Positions 43,926 through 54,194 of a DNA stretch of 64,000 bases are shown here, piece by piece. A program made the translations under genes and the position numbers. Location of the stretch: positions 310,001 through 374,000 of the forward strand of contig NZ_BMLC01000002.1 in the NCBI RefSeq assembly GCF_014645015.1, given 5' to 3'. The first letter of the stretch is position 1. Each line of letters begins with the position of its first letter. The notes under the pieces were generated by a model. It was not told where the DNA came from and did no database searches. It saw only the letters and a list, made by a program, of their open reading frames with translations. The DNA comes from Salinibacterium xinjiangense. Its GTDB lineage: Bacteria > Actinomycetota > Actinomycetes > Actinomycetales > Microbacteriaceae.

Positions 43926-45611
43926 CTACTGGTTCGGAGCGACGGGGAGAGCCGGGGCATCCTGCGCACTGTGAAGGAGGGGAAGGCTGACCCGGAAGGT
44001 CGCACCACCGCCCGGAGTCTCGAGCACCTCGACCTCGCCGTGGTGTGACTCGACGATCGCCGCAACGATCGCCAGCCCCAGCCCGCTGCCACCCGTCGCT
44101 CGCTGGCGCGAACTGTCTGCGCGGTAGAAGCGCTCGAAGATGCGCCCACGAATCTGCGGCGGGATGCCCTCACCGTGATCGATCACGGAGATGACAGCAC
44201 GACGGCGGGTCGAGTCGACGCCAACGCCGATCTCGAGCGGGCTGCCGGGCACGGTGAAGCGCATGGCGTTGCCGATGAGGTTGGCGACCACCTGGCGGAT
44301 CTTGTTCTCCTCGGCCATCACGGCGGCGCGGAGGGTCGCATCCGGGGGCTCGACGGCGGCCATGATGGGGCCGTCCTCTTCCCGCGCGCGCGAGCGGCGC
44401 GCAACCAGCCGTGCAAGGGTCGCCCCGGCAAAGGCAATGGGGCCGGTGACCTGGATCGACGCGGCCCGGGCCGATTCTTCCTCTGGCTCGGGAAGGAGGA
44501 GCTCTTGCGTCGGCGGGTTCACCTCGACCGGTTTGGCTGGAGCGATGTCGGTACCCACGACCGTCACCACCCGATCCGGAGCTGACGCCATCGCATCGAG
44601 CGCGGCATCCCGGGCGAGAGGCACCAGGTCGATTTCGGTGAGCTGAAGAGGTTTCGCCTCGTCGAGCCTGGCGAGTTCGAGCAGGTCTTCGACCAACTCA
44701 CCCATGCGGATCGCTTCTTTCTCGATACGCTCCATGGCCTGCGCGACATCCTCGGGTTTCGTGAGCGCGCCCATCCTGTACAGCTCGGCGTAACCACGCA
44801 CCGAAACGAGCGGAGTGCGAAGCTCGTGGCTCGCGTCACCCACGAAGCGACGCATGTGGTCGATGATGCGGGCCCGGTCGGCGAACGCGCTGTCGATGGT
44901 GCCGAGCATGGAGTTCAGGGAGCGATTCAGCCGCCCGACTTCGGTGTTCGGGGTGGCGCCAGCGATGCGCTGGTTGAAGTCGCCATCAGCGAACCGGGCG
45001 GCGGTGGCTTCCACTTCCCTCAGCGGTGTGAAGGTGGATGTCACGAGCAGCCGTGTGAGCGCACCGCCAAAGATCACCACCGTCAGCCCGAAGAACAGGA
45101 AGATGGCGGCCAGCCGGGATATCGTCGCGTTGGAAGCCCCGAGATCGAGGCCGATGACTACGGTGAGCGGCTCTGTGGAGGCCGACGTCTTGAGCGGATA
45201 GCCACCGACCCGCCACTGTCCGCCGATGGATTCCCCCGCCACCGTGATGGCGCTCTTCTGGCCGATTATCGCGCCGGCGTTGGTCGGCTGGCTGCTCTCG
45301 CCGGAACGGTTGCTGCACAGCACCTTGCCGCTGTTGTCCACCATCGCGAGGTAGTAGTCGGTGGGGAAAGGGTAGACGCGGCAGACCATGCCACCGGCGG
45401 TGTCTGTGGTGAGCTCGAAGACCTGCCGATCGATGAGGATCAGGGCGACACCGTCGATCTTCTTATCGACCTCGTCGAGCAGGTAGTTGCGCAGGACCGT
45501 CATGGTACCGACGCCTGCCACAAGCAGGCCCATCGTCAGTAGCAGAACCGTCACGCCAGTAATTTTGGTGCGGAGCGAGATCCGGTTCCACCACTCGGTG
45601 AGAGCATGCAT
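43926..45611 (-). CDS. Two-component sensor kinase with linker insertion
   Basis: 561 aa. TM1 near residues 16-36, extracytoplasmic sensor domain (about 40-165), TM2 near 175-195, HAMP, HisKA with FVGDASHELRTPLVSVRG (phospho-His), and HATPase (NLIGNAMRFT, DHGEGIPPQI, GGSGLGLAIV). Between HisKA and the ATPase N-box is an insertion of some 60 residues rich in Pro/Glu and Arg (PPTQELLLPEPEEES, ATLARLVARRSRAREED) where related kinases have about 25. Follows the regulator by 30 bp. Resembles TrcS/PrrB-type kinases; signal unknown. Confidence 0.9.
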   Translation of the reverse strand: MHALTEWWNRISLRTKITGVTVLLLTMGLLVAGVGTMTVLRNYLLDEVDKKIDGVALILIDRQVFELTTDTAGGMVCRVYPFPTDYYLAMVDNSGKVLCSNRSGESSQPTNAGAIIGQKSAITVAGESIGGQWRVGGYPLKTSASTEPLTVVIGLDLGASNATISRLAAIFLFFGLTVVIFGGALTRLLVTSTFTPLREVEATAARFADGDFNQRIAGATPNTEVGRLNRSLNSMLGTIDSAFADRARIIDHMRRFVGDASHELRTPLVSVRGYAELYRMGALTKPEDVAQAMERIEKEAIRMGELVEDLLELARLDEAKPLQLTEIDLVPLARDAALDAMASAPDRVVTVVGTDIAPAKPVEVNPPTQELLLPEPEEESARAASIQVTGPIAFAGATLARLVARRSRAREEDGPIMAAVEPPDATLRAAVMAEENKIRQVVANLIGNAMRFTVPGSPLEIGVGVDSTRRRAVISVIDHGEGIPPQIRGRIFERFYRADSSRQRATGGSGLGLAIVAAIVESHHGEVEVLETPGGGATFRVSLPLLHSAQDAPALPVAPNQ

Positions 45612-45641
45612 AAGGTCGCTAGTTTATGCCCCCGATGTTGA

Positions 45642-46334
45642 CTAGACCCTGGCAGCTTTCAGCATGTAACCGAAGCCCCGTTTGGTCTGGATGACCGGCT
45701 CGTCAGAGAACTGGTCGAGCTTGCGGCGCAGATAGGAGATGTAGCTCTCGACGATTCCGGCGTCGCCGTTGAAGTCGTACTCCCAGACATGATCGAGGAT
45801 CTGCGCTTTCGACAGCACCCGGTTCGGGTTCAGCATCAGGTAGCGCAGCAGCTTGAACTCGGTGGGGCTCAGTTCGATCTGCTCGGCACCGATGGTCACC
45901 TCATGAGTGTCCTGGTCCATGGTGAGCTCGCCAGCACGGATCACAGCCTCTTCGTCGTCCTGCATGGTGCGACGCAGGATCGCCTTGATGCGGGCCACGA
46001 TTTCATCGAGGCTAAACGGCTTGGTCACGTAGTCGTCGCCGCCCACGGTGAGACCGGTGATCTTGTCTTCGGTGTCATCTTTGGCGGTGAGGAAGAGGAT
46101 GGGCGCCGTGTAACCGGACGCGCGCAGCCTCTTGGTCACGCCGAACCCGTTCATGTCCGGCAGCATCACGTCGAGGATGATGAGATCGGGTTCTTCTTCG
46201 AGCACGGCAGAGATCGCCTGTGCCCCGTTGCCGACCGCTCGCACGGCGAAACCAGCGAAGCGCAGGCTCGTGGTGAGAAGGTCGCGAATGTTGGGTTCGT
46301 CGTCGACAATGAGAATTTTCGGTCCGTCAGCCAT
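45642..46334 (-). CDS. OmpR-family response regulator (TrcR-like)
   Basis: 230 aa. Receiver domain (ILIVDDEPNIRDLL, phospho-Asp in DLIILDVMLPDMNG, Lys in YVTKPFS) and winged-helix effector (LSPTEFKLLRYLMLNPNRVLSK, VIQTKRGFGYML). Partner of the kinase downstream. The YDFNGDAGIVESYISYLR segment is typical of the TrcR/MprA group. Target genes are not known. Confidence 0.92.
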   Translation of the reverse strand: MADGPKILIVDDEPNIRDLLTTSLRFAGFAVRAVGNGAQAISAVLEEEPDLIILDVMLPDMNGFGVTKRLRASGYTAPILFLTAKDDTEDKITGLTVGGDDYVTKPFSLDEIVARIKAILRRTMQDDEEAVIRAGELTMDQDTHEVTIGAEQIELSPTEFKLLRYLMLNPNRVLSKAQILDHVWEYDFNGDAGIVESYISYLRRKLDQFSDEPVIQTKRGFGYMLKAARV

Positions 46335-46455
46335 GAGGAAAGTATCTGCGAGTCACCTGAAAGTAAACTGGGAGTCCTATGTCCTACTACTCAGCGCGTG
46401 CTGATGGATCGCTAGAGCGATGGATAGCCGGGCCGCACCCGCGTAGTCTGGGCAG

Positions 46456-47352
46456 ATGACGGATATCGCCCCGACGATGGTGCGCTCCATCGGCCGCCGA
46501 ACCTTCGATTTCAACCGCCAGGTCGCCGTGATGGCGGTGATCAACCGCACGCCCGATTCCTTCTACGACAAGGGAGCCACGTTCGAGCTCGACAGGGCTG
46601 TGGCCGCGGCCCTGGCAGCGGTCGCGGAAGGCGCTGACTGGATCGACATCGGCGGCGTCCCGTTCGGTCGCGGCCCGGTCGTGACGGTGGATGACGAGAT
46701 CGAGCGGGTGATCCCGGTCGTCGAAGCGATTGCCGCGGCATCCGACGTCGTCATCTCGGTCGACACGACCGTCGCCGCAGTCGCCGAGCGTGCGATCGCC
46801 GCTGGTGCCGGGGTGATCAATGATACGAGTGGACTGTGGGACCCCGCGATGCTCGGCGTCGTCGCAGCCAGTGGCGCCACCCTCGTACTGACCCACAGCA
46901 AGGGCGAGCCGCGTGCCGAGAAGTCGAAGCCGGTCTACGACGACGTGGTGGGTGAGGTGATCGCGTACCTGCGCGGCAAGGTCGATGCGGCTCTGGCGGG
47001 CGGGATCCCGCTCGAACGACTGGTCATCGACCCGGGGCACGACCTGAACAAGAACACCCTGCATTCCCTCGAGATCACGCGGCGATTCGACGAGATCGCG
47101 GCGATCGGCCTGCCGGCGCTCGCGGCTGTCTCCAATAAGGACTTCATCGGCGAGAGCATCGGCCGGGAGCAGGGGCAGCGGCTCGCGGGATCCCTCGCCG
47201 CCGCGACGGTATGCATCCTGAACGGGGCTCGGATCATCCGGATGCACGACGTGCGCGCGAGCGTCGACGCCGTGCGCATGACGGAGGCGATCCTCGGGAT
47301 GCGGCAGCCGGTGCAGCTCATCCACAACATGCATCCCGAGCTGAACGTATGA
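46456..47352 (+). CDS. Dihydropteroate synthase-like protein, FolP2 type
   Basis: 298 aa TIM-barrel. MAVINRTPDSFYDKGATF, INDTSGLWDPAM, IDPGHDLNKNTLHSLEI and SNKDFIGES are visible. The phrase NRTPDSFYDKG and the DPGHDLNKN loop match the actinobacterial FolP2 group, whose mycobacterial member lacks normal dihydropteroate synthase activity, rather than the FolP1 group. Its stop overlaps the next gene (ATGA), which encodes a RibD-C-type reductase. The biological reaction is therefore uncertain. Confidence 0.85.
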   Translation: MTDIAPTMVRSIGRRTFDFNRQVAVMAVINRTPDSFYDKGATFELDRAVAAALAAVAEGADWIDIGGVPFGRGPVVTVDDEIERVIPVVEAIAAASDVVISVDTTVAAVAERAIAAGAGVINDTSGLWDPAMLGVVAASGATLVLTHSKGEPRAEKSKPVYDDVVGEVIAYLRGKVDAALAGGIPLERLVIDPGHDLNKNTLHSLEITRRFDEIAAIGLPALAAVSNKDFIGESIGREQGQRLAGSLAAATVCILNGARIIRMHDVRASVDAVRMTEAILGMRQPVQLIHNMHPELNV

Positions 47353-48077
47353 CAGCCCGCATCGATCGACTATGGCCGGATCCGGCCGACAACCTCAGCG
47401 ACGACGACATCGTTGCGGGGCTGGCGACGGCCTCGCCGACCGTCAGGCTCAACTTCGTCAGCAGCGTCGACGGATCCTCTTCCCACGACGGCCTGTCGGG
47501 GGGGCTGTCCGGCCCGGCCGACAAGAGGCACTTCGAATTACTGCGCCGCGCGTGCGACGTCGTGCTGGTCGGTGCCGGCACGGTGAGATCCGAGGGATAT
47601 GGCCCAATGCTGGTCAGCGACGCCTCTGTACGCTGGCGAGTTAGGCACGGGATGCCCGAGCACCCCGTGTTCGCGATCGTTAGCGGTTCGCTGCAGCTCG
47701 ACCCGCACTCGCGAATCTTCAGTGAGGCGCCGGTGCGCCCGATCGTGGTGACGTCGGCACGGGCATCCGGGCTCGCCGAGATCGCCGCCGTCGCGGACGT
47801 GGTGGTCGCGGGGGAGGACCACGTCGACCTGGCCGAGGCGCTGCGGGTCATCCGGGAGCACGGTCACCCGCAGGTGCTCTGCGAGGGGGGACCGTCGCTG
47901 TTCGGTTCCCTCATTGCCGACGGGCTGGTCGACGAACTCTGCCTCACGGTAGAACCGACCCTCGAAGCGGGCGACGGGCCCCGCATCGCACGCGGACCCA
48001 TCGACGAAGCCCAGGGCATGCGGCTGGGTCATGTGCTGCGCAGCGGTGACACCCTGCTGCTGCGCTACATGCGCTGA
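47349..48077 (+). CDS. RibD C-terminal-domain (dihydrofolate reductase-fold) pyrimidine reductase family protein
   Basis: 242 aa from ATG 47349. DHFR-like fold: VRLNFVSSVDGSSSHD, RRACDVVLVGAGTVRSEGYGP, and VLCEGGPSLFGSLIADGLVDELCLTV, which are the RibD-C/RibG signatures. Uses NADPH to reduce a pterin or pyrimidine. Translational coupling to the FolP2-like gene suggests that the two act in one pterin-related pathway. Riboflavin synthesis is possible but no other rib genes are near. Confidence 0.85.
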   Translation: MTARIDRLWPDPADNLSDDDIVAGLATASPTVRLNFVSSVDGSSSHDGLSGGLSGPADKRHFELLRRACDVVLVGAGTVRSEGYGPMLVSDASVRWRVRHGMPEHPVFAIVSGSLQLDPHSRIFSEAPVRPIVVTSARASGLAEIAAVADVVVAGEDHVDLAEALRVIREHGHPQVLCEGGPSLFGSLIADGLVDELCLTVEPTLEAGDGPRIARGPIDEAQGMRLGHVLRSGDTLLLRYMR

Positions 48078-48081
48078 GGAA

Positions 48082-49737
48082 CTAGGCGGCCTCGAGCGAG
48101 TCGGCATCCAGGATCGTGTAGCTGTAGCCCTGCTCGGCGAGGAATCGCTGGCGGTTCTGCGCGAAATCCTGGTCGACGGTATCGCGGGCCACGAGCGTGT
48201 AGAAGTTCGCGGGGAGCCCGCTCTCTTTCGGACGCAGCAGGCGACCGAGCCGCTGGGCTTCCTCCTGGCGTGAGCCGAACGATCCGCTGACCTGGATGGC
48301 GACCGTGGCCTCAGGAAGGTCGACCGAGAAGTTGGCGACCTTCGAGACGACGAGCACCGTGATCGAGCCTTCGCGGAACGCCTGGTACAGCCGCTCACGC
48401 TCGTCGATCGGCGTGGAGCCGGTCAGCTGCGGGGCATCCAGGGCGTCGGCCAACTGGTCTATCTGGTCGAGGTACTGCCCGATCACCAATATGCGCTCAC
48501 CGGCATGCTTCTTCACGAGCTCTCGCACGACCCCGAGTTTCGCGGGAGCCGTGGCGGCCAGCCTGTAGCGCTCGTCATCGGCGGATGCCGCATACTGCAG
48601 CCGATCGCTCTCGGGCAGGTCGATGCGCACCTCGTAACACGAGGCTGGCGAGATGAAGCCCTGCGCCTCGATCTCCTTCCACGGGGCATCGAATCGCTTG
48701 GGACCGATGAGGCTGAACACATCGCCCTCGCGACCGTCTTCGCGCACCAGCGTGGCGGTGAGCCCGAGTCGGCGGCGAGCCTGCAGGTCTGCCGTGAGCT
48801 TGAACACGGGGGCGGGCAGCAGGTGTACCTCGTCATAGATGACGAGACCCCAGTCGAGCGCATCCAGCAGTGCAAGATGGGCGTATTCGCCTTTCCGGCG
48901 TGCCGTCAGGATCTGGTACGTCGCGATCGTGACGGGTCGTACCTGCTTGACCTGCCCCGAGTATTCACCGATTTCTTCCTCCGTCAGCGAGGTGCGCTTG
49001 AGCAGTTCGGCTTTCCACTGCCGCGCAGACACGGTGTTGGTGACGAGTATGAGCGTGGTCGTCTTGCCCGCGGCCATCGCGCCGAGCCCGACCAGCGTCT
49101 TGCCAGCGCCACACGGGAGCACCACGACTCCGGAGCCGTGCGCGTAGAAATTATCGATCGCCTGGTTCTGGTATGGACGCAGGTGCCAGCCGCCCTCGGA
49201 GTTCAGCTCGATCTCGTGCGGGGTGCCCGGGGTGTACCCGGCGAGGTCTTCTGCTGGCCATCCGAGCTTCAACAGCTCCTGTTTGAGCTGGCCGCGCGCC
49301 CATGCCTGCACGACGTAAGTGTTGGGTCCGCGCTTCTCGAACAGCAGCGCCGCGACCTTGCGGGCCCGGGTGATCTCCGCTAGCACGGCGGCGTCGGTGG
49401 CGGTCAGCGTGAGCGCACCGTCATCCGCTCGCTCGATGACCAGGCGGCCATAGCGACCCACGGTCTCGGTGATGTCGACCGTCACCGACTGCGGTATGGC
49501 GAATTTGGAATACTTCTCGAGCGTCGTGATCATGCTCTCGGCATCGTGGCCGGCCGCGCGCGCATTCCACAGCCCGAGGCGGGTGATGCGGTAGGTGTGG
49601 ATGTGCTCGGGTGCGCGCTCGAGTTCGGCGAAGACGGCAAGATCGTGCCTGGCGTCTTCCGCGTCGGGGTGGGCCACCTCCAGCAGCACGGTGCGGTCGG
49701 ACTGGACTATAAGGGGACCGTTCGGGGCCGGATTCAC
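48082..49737 (-). CDS. ercc3: XPB-type DNA repair helicase
   Basis: 551 aa. N-terminal domain, then SF2 helicase core: LRPYQNQAIDNF (Q-like), VVLPCGAGKTLVGLG (Walker A), YDEVHLLPA (DEVH), GLTATLVRED (motif III with RED), and GSFGSRQEEAQRLGRLLR (motif VI). The RED motif and length fit XPB/Ercc3. Unwinds DNA in repair. The helicase-associated gene upstream is its constant neighbour in actinobacteria (Rv0861c/Rv0862c arrangement). Confidence 0.93.
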   Translation of the reverse strand: MNPAPNGPLIVQSDRTVLLEVAHPDAEDARHDLAVFAELERAPEHIHTYRITRLGLWNARAAGHDAESMITTLEKYSKFAIPQSVTVDITETVGRYGRLVIERADDGALTLTATDAAVLAEITRARKVAALLFEKRGPNTYVVQAWARGQLKQELLKLGWPAEDLAGYTPGTPHEIELNSEGGWHLRPYQNQAIDNFYAHGSGVVVLPCGAGKTLVGLGAMAAGKTTTLILVTNTVSARQWKAELLKRTSLTEEEIGEYSGQVKQVRPVTIATYQILTARRKGEYAHLALLDALDWGLVIYDEVHLLPAPVFKLTADLQARRRLGLTATLVREDGREGDVFSLIGPKRFDAPWKEIEAQGFISPASCYEVRIDLPESDRLQYAASADDERYRLAATAPAKLGVVRELVKKHAGERILVIGQYLDQIDQLADALDAPQLTGSTPIDERERLYQAFREGSITVLVVSKVANFSVDLPEATVAIQVSGSFGSRQEEAQRLGRLLRPKESGLPANFYTLVARDTVDQDFAQNRQRFLAEQGYSYTILDADSLEAA

Positions 49738-49783
49738 CCCGTTAGCTTAGTTTGCCTCGCTGGGAGTCTCTGCCAGCAATCGA

Positions 49784-51646
49784 CTATCGCGCGGAGCTGA
49801 CGGAAACGATCTTCGACAGGGGCAGCGTGCGTTCGATGTCGGCCTTGCGGTCGAGCGCCCGAAGCCGGCCGCCAGCCACACTGGCAGGTTCCAGCTGGAA
49901 GTCTGTGGTCGAGCCATCGTTCAGCTGTACCGTCACCGTGATGGTGACCTTGCCTTTGATCGCGACATCCAGCTGGCGAAGCAACCAGGCGGCGCCGGTC
50001 ACGTCGGGATCTGACGAGCTGCCCAGCCGCAGTCTCTCGATGAGGCTCGCTGTCGTGTCGACGGTCTCGGCTGGAGCCGCCCTTGCCGCGGTAGGCCGTT
50101 TCAGTACGATGACATCGCCGTTCGCATTTTCGGCGGTGACCGGGTACCTGGCTTCGCTGAGCGACCAGAAGACCAGCTCCTGGTCGAACCGGCTGATGAG
50201 CCTGTCACCGACGCGTGTGAGGCCGAGACTCGAGATGCCATGATCCACGAGCAGCGTGCGCATCATCGACTCCTCGGTCGAGCGCACCGATGCCCGACCG
50301 CCGTCCATTGCGGCCACGCGCACGAGCCCGTACCGGTTACCGGCTTCGGCGATGAGGTATTCGAGCGGCTGCGGGATGCCCGTGAGCGAGATCCCGGAGA
50401 GGAATTTCCTGATCGACTGCACAGTCTCGCCCACCGCCATCGCTCGATAGATGCTCGAGGTCGACACCCGGTAGGTCGAGGCGAGGGCGCGGCCCTCCAC
50501 GTCGGCCATGGTGCGGAGACGGGCATCCACTGCCGGAGCCAGCGGCCCGGGGGAGACGATCGAGAGGTCGTGCTGGAGGTAGACCTGCGTCACCTCGGGC
50601 GGGAACAGGGCGACCATCGCCGCGGCAGCGGTCTCCGGCCCCTCGGTGATGAGGGCCGTGCCGGGGGTGCTCGGAACATGGTCGGAGGTGATGCCGAGCA
50701 GCTGCGCATCGCGCGTATAGATGAGCACCCGTTCGCGCATGTGCTCGCCGCCCGCCGGGAACAGCCAGTCGACATACTCCTGCAGCTGGTCGCCCCAGAC
50801 CGCGTGTGCCCGATGGCCGAGGATCACGCGGATATCGGCCGGCAGCCGCTCCAGCCACGCCGAAGCGAGTCGCGCCCAGCGCTGGCCGGATGAGCCGGAG
50901 AGCCAGTCGGCGCTCGCGGAGGTCGGCATCCAGCGACCCGAGTCGAGGGCGACGAGCCCTGCCCGGTTTGCGATGTCGAGAAGTTCAGGCACGCGCTCGA
51001 TGTCGACGCCCATGGATGCCGCGAGCCGTTTGCTGTCAGGAAGGGCGACGCCCCCCCGCGCGAGTTCCCGCGCCGACTCATGCTGCAGCTCCGAGATGAG
51101 TTCGACGATCGAGGTCGAGGTGGCGAAGGCATGCTCGGCGGAGCCGGCGTCAGTGACCCGCACCTCGGTCTGGCTGACTGGGACGAGGGCGGCCGACGCC
51201 GGCGTCGCCTGTAGTTCGTCGAGAGTGGGAAGCCCGAGGGCCGGCCAGCCTTTCAGTTGCTGCGCAACCGCGGTGGGTACGGCGTAGCGGTCGTCGGCAC
51301 GCGTGACGAGGGCCATGCGCGCTGCGGCGGCAAGGTGGGCGGCGACGGCCGCGGAGGCTGCGCCGCGCGCCGTGACCAGCGCCGCGGCATCCTGGGCGGT
51401 GACTGGGATGTCGGAGTCACTGAGGGTTGCGAGCGTGACCAGGGCAGACCGGTCGAGCCGGCCGAGCGCCAGCTGGATCGAGTCAGGGTCGAGCAGGGCG
51501 TCTGCGAGGTCGAAGAAGTCTTTGATCGACGCTCCTCGAACTTCCCGTGCGCCGAGCAGCGCACTGAGTTCGGCGTCGCTCAGCGCACGCAGTTGTGCAG
51601 CCAGCGCGAGTGCCGACTCGTCAGTTGCCGGCATTTCTTGTTTCAC
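49784..51646 (-). CDS. Helicase-associated protein (partner of XPB)
   Basis: 620 aa. Winged-helix-like N-terminal repeats and a C-terminal WYL-like domain ending with DIERTLPLSKIVSVSSAR, in which VQLNDGSTTDFQLEPASVAG forms the beta sheet. No Walker motifs. Partner protein of the XPB helicase in actinobacteria; both genes are co-directional with a 46-bp gap. Start GTG 51646 overlaps the preceding small membrane-protein gene by 26 bp; ATG 51634 is an alternative. Confidence 0.82.
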   Translation of the reverse strand: MKQEMPATDESALALAAQLRALSDAELSALLGAREVRGASIKDFFDLADALLDPDSIQLALGRLDRSALVTLATLSDSDIPVTAQDAAALVTARGAASAAVAAHLAAAARMALVTRADDRYAVPTAVAQQLKGWPALGLPTLDELQATPASAALVPVSQTEVRVTDAGSAEHAFATSTSIVELISELQHESARELARGGVALPDSKRLAASMGVDIERVPELLDIANRAGLVALDSGRWMPTSASADWLSGSSGQRWARLASAWLERLPADIRVILGHRAHAVWGDQLQEYVDWLFPAGGEHMRERVLIYTRDAQLLGITSDHVPSTPGTALITEGPETAAAAMVALFPPEVTQVYLQHDLSIVSPGPLAPAVDARLRTMADVEGRALASTYRVSTSSIYRAMAVGETVQSIRKFLSGISLTGIPQPLEYLIAEAGNRYGLVRVAAMDGGRASVRSTEESMMRTLLVDHGISSLGLTRVGDRLISRFDQELVFWSLSEARYPVTAENANGDVIVLKRPTAARAAPAETVDTTASLIERLRLGSSSDPDVTGAAWLLRQLDVAIKGKVTITVTVQLNDGSTTDFQLEPASVAGGRLRALDRKADIERTLPLSKIVSVSSAR

Positions 51647-51887
51647 GACCCCGACGAAGACTGCTGGCGACGATGAGCACGATGATGAGGATCAGACCGA
51701 TCGGCAACCCGATGAGGGGTAGTACGAACGCGACGGGCCAGAATCCTTCGCCGAAGTTTCTTATGCCAGACGCGGTACCGATGATGATCGAGAGGAAGGC
51801 GAGGATCGATAGCCCGACGGATGCTGCGACCATATAGGCGAGGATGCGTTCGCCTCGGTTGCCGCTGATGGAAGTGTCTTGTGCCAC
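51621..51887 (-). CDS. Small two-helix membrane protein
   Basis: 88 aa. Two membrane helices (ILAYMVAASVGLSILAFLS and LPLIGLPIGLILIIVLIVA), a short loop between them and a basic tail (SSLRRGRETR). Overlaps the helicase-associated gene by 26 bp and is read in the same direction. Common in Microbacteriaceae at this place; function unknown. Confidence 0.75.
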   Translation of the reverse strand: MAQDTSISGNRGERILAYMVAASVGLSILAFLSIIIGTASGIRNFGEGFWPVAFVLPLIGLPIGLILIIVLIVASSLRRGRETRNAGN

Positions 51888-51954
51888 AGATCAAGGATAC
51901 GGGTTGCCGCGAGTCCTCTAGTCTTGTAGCAACCAGCAATAAAGGAGTACCACG

Positions 51955-52338
51955 ATGCCCACCGGCAAGGTTAAGTTCTACGACGAGGAGAAGGGCTTCG
52001 GCTTCATCACCTCGGATGACGGCCAGGAGGTATTCCTTCACGCGTCTGCCCTGCCCGCAGGCACCGCGGGTGTCAAGGCTGGCACGAAGCTAGAGTTCGG
52101 CATCGCCGACGGCAAGAAGGGCGCCCAGGCGCTCTCGGTGCGCGTGCTCGAATCCCCGCCATCGCTGGCAAAGCTGAACCGTAAGCCGGCAGACGACATG
52201 GCGATCATCATCGAAGATCTCGTCAAGCTGATGGATGGCATCGGCACCAACCTGAAGCGCGGACGCTACCCAGACAAGTCGCACAGCACCAAGATCGCGG
52301 CGATGCTGCGCAAGGTCGCGGACGAGCTGGATGCCTGA
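51955..52338 (+). CDS. Cold-shock-domain protein with C-terminal extension
   Basis: 127 aa, AAAGGAG before ATG. Residues 1-65 form the OB-fold: GKVKFYDEEKGFGFI with RNP-1 KGFGFI, and VFLHASAL with RNP-2. A helical extension of about 60 residues (PPSLAKLNRKPADDMAIIIE, LIKLMDGIGTNLKRG-like, KVADELDA) is absent from CspA. Binds RNA or single-stranded DNA. This intact gene contrasts with the decayed copy at 41515. Its end overlaps the DUF3027 gene by 8 bp, so they are co-translated. Confidence 0.9.
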   Translation: MPTGKVKFYDEEKGFGFITSDDGQEVFLHASALPAGTAGVKAGTKLEFGIADGKKGAQALSVRVLESPPSLAKLNRKPADDMAIIIEDLVKLMDGIGTNLKRGRYPDKSHSTKIAAMLRKVADELDA

Positions 52339-52897
52339 GTCGGCTTTCGAGAGCCTCGCACGCAACTCCCTGGTCGAGATCACTCCGGCCGAGAACGTCG
52401 GTGCCTACTTCAGTGAGGTCGACGAAGGGGACGGCGTCGTGTCCGTGCTCTTCGATTCGGCGATGCCCGGTTACCCGGACTGGAAGTGGACAGTGTCGAT
52501 CGCACAGGTCGATGGCGAAGAGCCGACGGTGCTCGAGGCCGAGCTGATGCCCGGCGAGGGCGCGCTGCTGTCTCCGGAGTGGGTTCCGTGGTCTGACCGG
52601 CTCGCCGAGTACGAGGCAGCCCAGGGTGCGGACGAGTCCGATGACGACTCGGACAACGACGATGACTCGGGCGATGACTCGGACGACGACGACGATGACG
52701 ATGACGACGATGACGAGTCGGACGACGACGACGACTCGGACGACGATGACGATGACGAGTCGGATGACGACGAGCCCAACAACGACGTGCTGCATGGCGG
52801 CGACCTCGACGGCGTCGACATCGACTCGCTTGACGAATCAGACGACGACGACGACGATGACGACGACGACGACGACGAGCAGGACAAGTCCTACTAA
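52331..52897 (+). CDS. DUF3027-like protein with very acidic Asp/Ser repeat tail
   Basis: 188 aa. Residues 1 to about 95 contain the DUF3027 core (YPDWKWTVSIAQVDGEEPTV, AELMPGEGALLSPEWVPWSD). Residues about 97-188 are nearly pure Asp with Ser and Glu, interrupted by PNNDVLHGGDLDGVDIDSL. In DNA this is GAC/GAT/TCG repeats. Such tails are disordered and bind cations or mimic DNA. Co-translated with the cold-shock protein. DUF3027 function is unknown; the tail is long for the family. Confidence 0.8.
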   Translation: MPESAFESLARNSLVEITPAENVGAYFSEVDEGDGVVSVLFDSAMPGYPDWKWTVSIAQVDGEEPTVLEAELMPGEGALLSPEWVPWSDRLAEYEAAQGADESDDDSDNDDDSGDDSDDDDDDDDDDDESDDDDDSDDDDDDESDDDEPNNDVLHGGDLDGVDIDSLDESDDDDDDDDDDDDEQDKSY

Positions 52898-53008
52898 CTG
52901 CCCGCCCTCGTAGAGCGTGCGCCTTCTACCGCTCCGGCACAGCGTCAGTAGTCGCGCTCTCGGTGCGTGACCGACGGTCATACCGCCGCGACACCTGGCA
53001 GCGCACCG

Positions 53009-53023
53009 ATCCCGTCACGGGAT
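53009..53023. terminator. Short hairpin between DUF3027 and serC genes
   Basis: ATCCCGT-C-ACGGGAT, a 7-bp perfect stem with a one-base gap, lies in the convergent gap. No T-run, so a weak candidate. Confidence 0.3.
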
Positions 53024-53044
53024 GGGTGGCCCCCGCCGCAGTGC

Positions 53045-54181
<1,137 letters not shown>

Positions 54182-54194
54182 TTAGTCTTGGAGC

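Noticed and set aside
52620-52870. Tandem repeat array (CRISPR-like appearance)
   Set aside because: The repeats are GAC/GAT/TCG codons of the acidic tail in frame; no spacers and no cas genes.
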